From Chloroflexota bacterium (GTDB lineage Bacteria; Chloroflexota; Ktedonobacteria; Ktedonobacterales; Ktedonobacteraceae), in the NCBI GenBank assembly GCA_005879655.1, contig VBJK01000052.1, forward strand, positions 1 through 5,765: 5,765 bases of DNA. The letters are read 5' to 3'. This document shows, in pieces, positions 1-5,675 of this stretch. Under the pieces are notes generated by a model. The model was given only the letters and a program-made list of their open reading frames with translations, made no database searches and was not told the origin of the DNA. The position numbers and the translations under genes are program-made. Numbering within the stretch: the first letter of the stretch is position 1; the number at the start of each line of letters is the position of its first letter.

Positions 1-1652
1 GTTGGTATCCACTCATCGAGATCCAGAAACTGGTAGGCGTACAGGCCCTCTTTGAAACCATCTTCAACTTTGTGCACTTCGATGTACAGCAGGCCTTTAT
101 ATTTGATAAGGAGACCTCGCCTTTGCCGATACACATTCTGGGGCGAGATGGTTTTGAAAGAACGAACTTCACCCTCGCTGCAAACTTTTCTCTAGATGCT
201 CTCTCATCTCAGATCCAGCTTTCTCTGCAATGTGATACGAAGGATCTCGGCCTTGAGCAGATCAAGTCTATTGGAGATGCTTATGAGCGAGCATTGGTTG
301 AGCTGGCAAGTGAGCCGCATGGAGGGTACCAGCAAGGTGGGCACCCACAAGGGATGCCCCTACAATGGAACGAGCATGTCTTGCGGGCTGATCCGTCTGG
401 TGTCACGGTATCCCCTGTGGGTGCGAGGCAGGGATTGCGCAACGCATTGGGTGAACAACACGTTGCCCCGCGTACCCGCATAGAGAAAGCCCTGGCCGCT
501 ATCTGGCAAGATCTCCTGAACCTTAAGCAGGTTAGTATTACTGACAACTTCTTTGAGCTAGGCGGGCATTCATTGCTGGCAGTACAATTACTCAATCGTA
601 TGAATAAGGAGTTTGGTTCGTGGCTTAAGGCACATGGGCGACCTGCGCTTTCTCTTACAATACTGTTTCAGGTGCCGACGATTGAGCAGGCTGCTGCTCT
701 TTTAGAAGAGACCGTGAGATCTGAGGAGCCCTATGCGCTCGTGATACAAGGGACAGCACAGGCGCAAGGGATACGGGCAATGACGGGCGCTTCTCCTTGC
801 GTGCTCATCCAGCCGGTCAGAGGAGCTTATAGCCGAAAAGAACTTTCTCCTTTCTTCTGTGTACATCCCAGCCCTGGCGTGGTCTCTTGCTTCTTAGATC
901 TAGCCAAGCATTTGCGCCATGATCGACCGTTCTATGGCATTCAGGCACCTGGTTTGGATAATGATGAGGCTCTCTTTAGCTGTATTGAGGAGATGGCTGC
1001 ATTCTATATTGATGAGCTGCTGGCCATTCAGCCAAACGGCCCCTACCTGCTAGGGGGTCACTCCTTCGGGGGATATGTGGCATTCGAGATGGCTCAGCAA
1101 TTGCGGGCACGAGGGGCTTCTGTGGCATTGTTAGCACTGCTAGATTGCTATCCCAGAGAGTTAGATACATCAGCTACGTCTCTGCACGCGCGTTCTGATA
1201 CCACCTCGACAGGGATGATCAAGGATTATGTGAGACCAATTAAGGTGCTCGTCGAGACACTGAGCCGCTATTGGAGCACGAAGATAGCGATCTCGGATGA
1301 TGATCTGTGTCGTCTGCAACCTGATGAGCAATTGGTCTATCTCTTAGAGCGGCTCAAAGCAGTGCAGGTCGTACCGGACGATACGGATATTGCTCAGGTC
1401 TGTAGGCTGGTACAAGTAAGTGAGGCCCATGAATCCGCTCTGCAAAAGTACCGACTGCGCCCTTATGCAGGACAGATCACGCTCTTCCGTAGTGAGGATA
1501 CAGAAGCTGACGCCTTGTCGTGGACTCCATTTTCTGCTGCACCAGTCGAGGTGCATACCATATCAGGTGATCACATTTTGATGCTAGTCGAACCGTATGT
1601 CCAATCGTTAGCGATGCAGTTGCAACGGTGTATGGATAAGCTGGATAATTAA
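1..1652 (+). CDS. NRPS C-terminal part: condensation-domain end, carrier protein and thioesterase, no adenylation domain (5' partial)
   Basis: This is the final module of a non-ribosomal peptide synthetase, which would condense the last building block and release the peptide. The frame is open from the window edge (first full codon at base 3, 549 residues visible), so the GTG at 72 is internal and not a start. Residues 1-106 are the end of a condensation domain, with the motif LFETIFNFVHF at about 16-26. Residues about 107-156 are a linker. The carrier domain (about 157-228) has LGGHSL with the phosphopantetheine-accepting Ser190 (bases 570-572). The thioesterase (about 280-545) has GHSFGG with nucleophile Ser354 (1062-1064), a likely Asp381 in LLDCYP and a likely His524 in SGDHIL. 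The roughly 500-residue adenylation domain expected between C and PCP is absent, with no frame break. A P450 gene follows after 26 bases. The domain calls are firm; the peptide product and the loaded residue cannot be read from this window. Confidence 0.95.
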   Translation, partial: WYPLIEIQKLVGVQALFETIFNFVHFDVQQAFIFDKETSPLPIHILGRDGFERTNFTLAANFSLDALSSQIQLSLQCDTKDLGLEQIKSIGDAYERALVELASEPHGGYQQGGHPQGMPLQWNEHVLRADPSGVTVSPVGARQGLRNALGEQHVAPRTRIEKALAAIWQDLLNLKQVSITDNFFELGGHSLLAVQLLNRMNKEFGSWLKAHGRPALSLTILFQVPTIEQAAALLEETVRSEEPYALVIQGTAQAQGIRAMTGASPCVLIQPVRGAYSRKELSPFFCVHPSPGVVSCFLDLAKHLRHDRPFYGIQAPGLDNDEALFSCIEEMAAFYIDELLAIQPNGPYLLGGHSFGGYVAFEMAQQLRARGASVALLALLDCYPRELDTSATSLHARSDTTSTGMIKDYVRPIKVLVETLSRYWSTKIAISDDDLCRLQPDEQLVYLLERLKAVQVVPDDTDIAQVCRLVQVSEAHESALQKYRLRPYAGQITLFRSEDTEADALSWTPFSAAPVEVHTISGDHILMLVEPYVQSLAMQLQRCMDKLDN

Positions 1653-1678
1653 CAAAAAAGAAGAACGGGATATTTGTA

Positions 1679-2896
1679 ATGCCACAAGCTTATAATTTAC
1701 AAGGTGATGCTCTCTATGCCAATCCATATCCTTTGTATCAGCGCTTGCGCTCGGACCATCCTGTCCATCTCGATACCTCGTTAGGATGCTGGGTCGTAAC
1801 AGCCTATAGAGACGTAGCGCTAGCTCTTTCTAATAGAAGCTTATCTTCTGAACGCTTCATGAGCGCGACAGCTTTCAAAGATGAGTCATGGCAAAAGCTA
1901 GCCCCTTTGCTCGTCTATGTCTCCAACCTCATGTTTTTTGCCGATCCTCCAAAACATACTCGGTTGCGCTCTTTAGTCAGCAAAATATTCTCCGCTCACA
2001 TGATCGAAACATGGCGGGGTCATATCCAAAGAGTCGTCGATGAGCGACTTGATCTGGTATACGAAAAAAGGCAGATGGATGTTATACGTGATATAGCCCT
2101 GCCATTACTGATACAAGTCATTGCCGATATGTTTGGTATTCCTGCTAACGATCAGCCTCAATTCAAACGCTGGTCAGACGATCTGGCTGAATTTCTTGGC
2201 ATGCCCCCCACGCTTAAACTGTATACGCGCTTAATGCAAAGCATAGAGGAATTTATGGCGTATTTTCGCAGCATAGTAGCCCAAAGGCGGGACCAGCGGC
2301 ACCGCTCTACACATCAACAGGAAGATCTTATTGATGTGCTTATTCTTGCCAGAGATCATGCAGATGCCTTGTCTGAGGATGAGCTACTGGTCAATTGTAT
2401 CGGTCTCTTTGCCGGAGGGCATGAGACTACTACTAATCTTATTGGGAATGGGTTGCTTGCACTCTTGCGCAACCGCGCAGAGCTGCAAAAGCTACAAAAC
2501 AACCCTCAGTTAATCGTCAGCGCAGTAGAGGAATGCTTGCGTTATGACAGCCCTGTTCAGTTTACGGCCCGTAAAGCGCTAGAGCATATATCAATCAGAG
2601 GGAAGAAAATCTCTAAAGGGCAAAGTGTCCTGCTGATGCTTGGAGCGGCCAATCGAGATCCAGATCAGTTTCATGATCCAGATCGCTTTGATATTAGTAG
2701 GCAAGAGAATCGACATCTGGCTTTTGGCCACAATATTCATTACTGTGTAGGAGCGGCGTTGGGACGCCTGGAAGCACAGATAGCGATCAATACCATCCTT
2801 CGGCGTATGCCTGAGCTACAGCTCACACCTCAACCGTTGAGATGGCAAGAAAATCTGTCATTTCATGGCGTCAAAGAGCTGCTCGTCTCATTTTGA
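1679..2896 (+). CDS. Cytochrome P450, probable NRPS tailoring monooxygenase
   Basis: This is a complete bacterial class I cytochrome P450 of 405 residues, the usual length. It is a soluble haem enzyme that takes electrons from separate ferredoxin partners, none of which is visible here. The I-helix oxygen-activation motif is AGGHETT at residues 245-251. The K-helix ExxR is Glu285/Arg288. The haem-binding loop is FGHNIHYCVG with the axial thiolate Cys356 (bases 2744-2746). No N-terminal membrane anchor is present. The ATG at 1679 sits 8 bases after a modest GGGA (1667-1670) and 26 bases after the NRPS stop, so the two genes are likely one transcript. From this context I infer that it hydroxylates or otherwise oxidises either the released peptide or an amino acid held on a carrier protein. 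Sequence alone does not decide between these. The I-helix and haem motifs resemble CYP107-like bacterial enzymes, but no subfamily is claimed. Confidence 0.95.
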   Translation: MPQAYNLQGDALYANPYPLYQRLRSDHPVHLDTSLGCWVVTAYRDVALALSNRSLSSERFMSATAFKDESWQKLAPLLVYVSNLMFFADPPKHTRLRSLVSKIFSAHMIETWRGHIQRVVDERLDLVYEKRQMDVIRDIALPLLIQVIADMFGIPANDQPQFKRWSDDLAEFLGMPPTLKLYTRLMQSIEEFMAYFRSIVAQRRDQRHRSTHQQEDLIDVLILARDHADALSEDELLVNCIGLFAGGHETTTNLIGNGLLALLRNRAELQKLQNNPQLIVSAVEECLRYDSPVQFTARKALEHISIRGKKISKGQSVLLMLGAANRDPDQFHDPDRFDISRQENRHLAFGHNIHYCVGAALGRLEAQIAINTILRRMPELQLTPQPLRWQENLSFHGVKELLVSF

Positions 2897-2899
2897 AGC

Positions 2900-2906
2900 G
2901 AAGGGA
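2900..2906 (+). promoter_or_regulatory. Ribosome binding site of a truncated reading frame
   Basis: GAAGGGA lies 7 bases before the ATG at 2914 and just after the P450 stop. It is a better Shine-Dalgarno match than the one before the P450. A site this well placed suggests that a third gene of the operon once began here. Confidence 0.45.
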
Positions 2907-2913
2907 ATTACAT

Positions 2914-2964
2914 ATGGTCTCACTCTCGAATAATCAGGATGTATCTCGAAAAGGGTCCCTATAA
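2914..2964 (+). pseudogene. Possible 5' stub of a third operon gene (16 codons)
   Basis: After the P450 stop (2896), a 17-base gap with a good ribosome binding site leads to ATG at 2914. The frame reads MVSLSNNQDVSRKGSL and stops at TAA 2962-2964. I do not recognise the peptide. The spacing, strand and binding site match an operon gene start. The sequence just beyond reads better on the other strand as the tail of the TPR/ricin gene, so a rearrangement joint somewhere in about 2940-2990 could have removed the rest of the gene. The alternatives are a genuine tiny peptide or chance. The minus-strand tail frame also runs across these bases, so only one of the two readings can be right here. Confidence 0.35.
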
Positions 2965-4062
2965 CAGAAACTTTTTCTCAAAACAGTTTTAATAGGAAGG
3001 ACTGTGTAGTAAAAAGAGAGAAAATTTTTGTAGAGACCATTCTCATGCGCAGTAATCGATCCACTAATCACTTCTGATTCCCCAGGTTTTATTTTAAAAG
3101 CCATTGACGAGCCATCTTCTAGATCCAAGAGATTAGAGCTATCTGGGGCAATTAGCCTTGTCTTATGGGAATTGTTGGAACCCTCTTGAACCCACCGTGC
3201 TTCCCAGCGTCTAGAAAATAAAAGGAGCCGTCTGGTGCAATGAATGAGGTGATCTGAATGTTCATGGCTCTCCAGCTCTGGAAGTCTGCTGCATTCGGTT
3301 GAAGATAGACATCGTTATGAGTATCTGCGTGTAGGAGCATACCAGTAGCAACTTGCCTTAATGTGAGATATCCATCACCAATATCTTCTGGTATCCACTG
3401 TTGAGAAGGGCTATCATTGTATTCACTCAAATAGGTACCCCTTTCCACTGTAGCCTCAACTACTTTGCCAGACTGGAAGTACCTCAGAATAAGAGGATTT
3501 GGAGATACCTCTACAGCTTTCCAGAGCTGGAAACTTCCACCATTGGGAAGATGCATATACACTCTGCTGCCATTTCCATCAAGACACCTGCCTGTTGCCT
3601 TCTGCATCACATGAGAATATTCACGCTTGAGAGGTTCTCTTCCAGGCTGCCCTGCCTTCTTGTAAGCCTGTCGAGCAAGAGAGGTAAGAGTTTCAGCTTT
3701 CTGCAACCACGCCATGTATTTTCAGGATCAAGCTCGATAGCACGTTCAAATGCTTCCAGTGCCTCTTCTGCACGTTGAAGATGGCCGAGTGTCTGTCCTT
3801 TATCATGCCACGACCATGTATTGTTAGGGGCAATATTCGTCGCTTGCTCGTAAACATCCAAAGCCTCATTGTAGCGCCTAAGATCGAGATAGACTCTCCC
3901 CTTACCTAGATAGGCATCAATAGAATCTGATTCTAGTCGGAGAGCCTGATCATAAGCTGTTATTGCTTCTTCATATCGTTTTAACATACGAAGCACCTGT
4001 CCCTTTCTACTCCAAATAGATGCATACTGAGGGTCAAGCTCTAATGCTCGTTCGTATGATTG
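2934..4062 (-). pseudogene. Broken TPR plus ricin-type lectin gene (5' truncated, two frameshifts)
   Basis: Three minus-strand frames read as one protein. The first (from about 4062 down to about 3712) holds about three tetratricopeptide repeats of 34 residues, with signatures such as YEEAITAYDQALRL and AEEALEAFERAIELDP; TPRs bind partner proteins. The second (about 3711-3190) starts in a fourth repeat and continues into a ricin-type beta-trefoil, about 118 residues in three lobes ending FQLW, QQW and FQSW (the QxW pattern), a fold that usually binds sugars. The third (about 3190-2934) gives a tail with IKPGESEVISGSITAHENG. Each change of frame fits the loss of one base: near 3712-3713, where an added G gives NTWAW matching NTWSW one repeat earlier, and near 3190-3196. 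Upstream, an in-frame TGA (4063-4065) abuts the inverted-repeat element and no start with a binding site is seen. No signal peptide or catalytic domain is visible, and the original N-terminus is unknown. It points towards the P450. Confidence 0.75.
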
Positions 4063-4066
4063 TCAC

Positions 4067-4227
4067 TTGAACCGAAGTTTGGCTCTCCACCGATTTTGGT
4101 GCAAAAATCTCATCAGCATGGCGGCTTGAAGACCATCGCCCGCTCCAGCAGCGGTTTCGCGGTATGTGTCTATAGCTCAACAATATGATGAGCACCAAAA
4201 TCGGTGGAGAGCCAAACTCAGGTACAA
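4067..4227. mobile_element. MITE-like element with long terminal inverted repeats, no transposase
   Basis: Bases 4076-4102 and 4192-4218 are perfect 27-base inverted repeats containing GGCTCTCCACCG. Allowing three mismatches, the arms extend to 4067-4102 and 4192-4227 (33 of 36). Weaker inverted similarity (CTCATCA) continues inwards. The roughly 90-base centre has no convincing coding content. The size and structure fit a non-autonomous miniature transposable element, or two IS ends left after internal deletion. The end sequence starting GGCTCTCC recalls ISL3-family ends, a tentative resemblance from memory. There is no clear target duplication of the 8 bp expected for ISL3; TTGTC occurs at 4060-4064 and 4235-4239, which may be chance. 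The element lies exactly where recognisable TPR coding sequence ends, so its insertion or an associated deletion probably removed that gene's 5' part. Confidence 0.7.
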
Positions 4228-4274
4228 TCTTCAGTTGTCCGGCCACTCTATGCCTTATTCGCGGCCATTAATTG

Positions 4275-4499
4275 CTATTTGTGACAAGGGTGCCACTTAC
4301 GGGTGTAGTAGTTATAACACGAGCGAATCTTGATTTCACTGGTGAGGCCAACGGAACTCTCCAGTGGGACACTGGCGCTTGCGGAAGTGCTGCCACTTGC
4401 AAATGCCTTGGGAGTTGTCATGGGATTTGCAACAAAGACGAACGAGAAGCTCATGAGGAGGAGGCTCACGGCCAGAGCCCTCAAAAAGACCCGTTTCAT
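4275..4499 (-). CDS. Small secreted peptide with two cysteines, function unknown
   Basis: This frame codes for 74 residues with a classical signal peptide: MKR at the start, a hydrophobic stretch at about 5-24 and a likely signal peptidase I site after Ala34 (KAFA before SG). The predicted mature peptide is about 40 residues, Ser/Ala-rich at first and ending in a basic, aromatic segment, CYNYYTRKWHPCHK, with Cys61 and Cys72 able to form one disulfide. The ATG at 4499 is preferred over the in-frame GTG at 4511 because AGGTGA (4508-4513) sits 8 bases before the ATG and overlaps the GTG. I do not recognise a family. The gene lies alone between the inverted-repeat element and an AT-rich spacer. 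An exported peptide of unknown role is as far as the sequence supports; a secreted bacteriocin-like or signalling peptide is only a guess. Confidence 0.7.
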   Translation of the reverse strand: MKRVFLRALAVSLLLMSFSFVFVANPMTTPKAFASGSTSASASVPLESSVGLTSEIKIRSCYNYYTRKWHPCHK

Positions 4500-4507
4500 A
4501 GATACAA

Positions 4508-4513
4508 TCACCT
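4508..4513 (-). promoter_or_regulatory. Ribosome binding site of the secreted peptide gene
   Basis: On the minus strand this reads AGGTGA inside AAGAAAGGTGAT, a good match to the 16S anti-Shine-Dalgarno sequence, with 8 bases to the ATG at 4499. It decides the start codon against the upstream GTG at 4511. Confidence 0.65.
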
Positions 4514-4661
4514 TTCTTCATGGGGCGCTAGTACGCTCTACGACTATATTTAGGATTACCATGTTTCTGATGATACATAGGCATCTTCTTCTATTGTAGC
4601 TCAAATCTCTTAAAAATGCCATTATTTTAAAATAAATATAAAATGGGTATGACTGGTAAAT
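4514..4661. other. AT-rich gene-free spacer upstream of the secreted peptide gene
   Basis: No convincing coding frame or RNA gene is seen here. It should hold the promoter of the secreted peptide gene. On the minus strand a TACAAT (about 4594-4599) would serve as a -10 box, but the hexamer 17 bases upstream of it (TGGCAT) is a poor -35 match, so no promoter is called. The segment around 4619-4643 is almost pure A/T. Confidence 0.4.
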
Positions 4662-4747
4662 TGGGTGAAGACTCGGACAAAAATGAGCGTGGATAGCCTG
4701 TGTGTTCGAAGATTGACCCAAAATTTGGGTGGGTGAAGGTTCGGACA
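4662..4747. repeat. Copies of a degenerate ~20-bp motif, including a 48-base imperfect palindrome
   Basis: TGGGTGAAGACTCGGACA (4662-4679) recurs as TGGGTGAAGGTTCGGACA (4730-4747), with 16 of 18 bases identical. A third, inverted and weaker copy lies at about 4700-4720 (TGTGTTCGAAGATTGACCCA). The inverted copy and the 4730 copy face each other across a perfect small palindrome, ACCCAAA-A-TTTGGGT (4716-4730), giving an imperfect palindrome over 4700-4747. The same motif returns at 4795-4857 and 5072-5096. No reading frame explains it. Confidence 0.6.
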
Positions 4748-4794
4748 GATTTCCACAGTCGTACTTATTGCAGAAGAGTAGAGCACTTGGTACA

Positions 4795-4857
4795 TTGGCT
4801 CAAGGTCCTACCATTTTTGAGGTGAATCCTCTACCATTTTGTTCAAGGTTCGACCAC
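4795..4857 (-). repeat. Three tandem degenerate ~21-bp repeat units
   Basis: On the minus strand the units are 4857-4837 (GTGGTCGAACCTTGAACAAAA, 21 bases), 4836-4814 (beginning TGGTAGAGGATTCACC, 23 bases) and 4813-4795 (TGGTAGGACCTTGAGCCAA, 19 bases). All begin with TGGT(C/A)G and end in an A-rich tail. They share the GAACCTTSA core with the copies around 4670, 4740 and 5080. The unequal unit lengths argue against a coding repeat. Confidence 0.6.
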
Positions 4858-5071
4858 TTTCAAGAGATGCCGGTGTGTTGACCGAGCAGCAAGCCAAAAA
4901 TGAGGGGATCTCCAGAACAAATCCTGCTCGACAGCCGAGCTTTGCAGGCTTCTTCCCTCTGAGTCTTCTGTGTTTTTTAGCCATGTACCAAGAACGAAAG
5001 ACGGCAATGTGCACACGAATTCTCATGTCTTGGCATATTCTCTATTCTTTTACAGCAGCAAATAGCCTTTC
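4858..5071. other. Spacer between inverted copies of the ~20-bp motif, no recognised gene
   Basis: This 214-base stretch is flanked on the left by the motif in minus orientation (4837-4857) and on the right by the same motif in plus orientation (5072-5092), so it sits between inverted repeats. A plus-strand frame is open through it and runs into the NACHT relic, but its residues do not resemble the N-terminal part of such NTPases, and the upstream start would be a TTG with no binding site. I read it as inserted or scrambled non-coding DNA. Confidence 0.4.
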
Positions 5072-5096
5072 TGGTCGAACCTTCACTCAAATGGTA
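5072..5096 (+). repeat. Plus-orientation copy of the ~20-bp motif at the NACHT relic boundary
   Basis: TGGTCGAACCTTCACTCAAA followed by TGGTA is the cleanest copy of the motif and the inverted partner of 4837-4857. NACHT-like protein similarity begins immediately after it, so it marks a likely joint between the repeat block and the gene remnant. Confidence 0.55.
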
Positions 5097-5571
5097 CAGG
5101 TACAAGAACTGGATCAAGCTCCCCGTTCCCTGCCCAATGGAACCTCTATTGTCGAAGTGTATGATGAGGCGGATGGCCAACTGCTCATTCTGGGCGAGCC
5201 TGGTTCTGGCAAAACCACACTCTTGCTAGAACTGACACGTAACCTGCTAGAACGTGCCCAAGTCAGTGAAAGCTCTCCCATGCCTGTGATCTTCAACCTG
5301 TCATCTTGGGCTAAGAGACGGCTCCCTTTGGTCAAATGGCTGGTTGAAGAGCTAAGAATAGGTGATTTTATATGGCGCTATCCATTAGGCTATTTCTGTA
5401 TCTCTATTCTCTTCTCTCTCTGTTCTCGATTATGCCGTTGAGCGTATTCTCCTGCGCAAAGTCGGTGACGGCTACATTTTTGTGCATCGGCTCCTGCTTG
5501 AGTATTTTGTTGCTCTTGATCACCCCATGTCTTCTGAGACCGTACCCTTAGAAAACCAGACAAGTGACTGA
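5094..5571 (+). pseudogene. NACHT-type P-loop NTPase relic (N-terminus and central part deleted, frameshifted)
   Basis: From about 5094 the frame reads as the start of a NACHT ATPase domain: LDQAPRSLPNGT, then YDEADGQLLILGEPGSGKTT with the Walker A lysine at 5211-5213, then VIFNLSSWAKRRLPLVKWLV. NACHT proteins are signalling NTPases, several of which act in anti-phage defence. After about 5360 the expected Walker B, sensor and helical regions are missing; a hydrophobic stretch follows and the frame stops at 5439-5441. A second frame (from about 5428) supplies a typical C-terminal tail, DYAVERILLRK followed by IFVHRLLLEYF, ending at TGA 5569-5571. So the ends of one gene have been brought together by an internal deletion plus a frameshift near 5420-5430. 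The usual N-terminal effector or sensor region is also absent and repeat DNA lies in its place. It should not encode a working ATPase. The assignment of both pieces to one ancestor is from remembered family sequences. Confidence 0.75.
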
Positions 5572-5675
5572 CCCTATCTCTATGCTGGGCCTGAACTCGC
5601 TGGAGAAGGAATATAGCTGTTTTGGGCTATTTTGTTATTCCGACTTTCTGTTCCAACCATGGGCAAACCCCAAGA
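5572..5675. other. Spacer between the NACHT relic and the transposase fragment
   Basis: No gene is recognised here. The transposase frame stays open upstream of 5676 for a short distance, but its residues lose similarity, so an insertion or deletion joint probably falls at about 5650-5675. No clear terminator hairpin or IS end is seen. Confidence 0.35.

Noticed and set aside
72..1652. GTG at 72 as the start of the NRPS gene
   Set aside because: The same frame is open to the window edge and reads as condensation-domain sequence (LFETIFNFVHF) across the GTG, so the gene begins upstream.
2965..3010. Terminator hairpin after the P450 (AAAACAGTTTT at about 2980-2990)
   Set aside because: The stem is only five A/T-rich pairs with a one-base loop, and no GC-rich stem with a following T run is present.
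3401..3778. Plus-strand open frame of 125 codons
   Set aside because: It lies opposite the TPR/ricin gene, whose minus-strand translation has clear domain signatures; the plus-strand product has none and no ribosome binding site.
4060..4239. TTGTC target-site duplication around the inverted-repeat element
   Set aside because: The match is only five bases and does not abut the best-defined repeat ends, so chance is likely.
4034..4246. Minus-strand open frame across the inverted-repeat element
   Set aside because: Its residues come largely from the two inverted repeat arms, so it is an artefact of the repeat and not a gene.
4272..4599. Two plus-strand frames opposite the secreted peptide gene
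   Set aside because: The minus strand has a ribosome binding site, a signal peptide and an AxA-type cleavage site; the plus-strand products have no recognisable features.
4518..4721. Minus-strand open frame of 67 codons in the AT-rich spacer
   Set aside because: It is low-complexity, runs through the degenerate motif copies and has no good start site or similarity.
4795..4857. CRISPR array
   Set aside because: The units are degenerate, about 19-23 bases long and directly abutting, with no spacers between them and no cas genes nearby.
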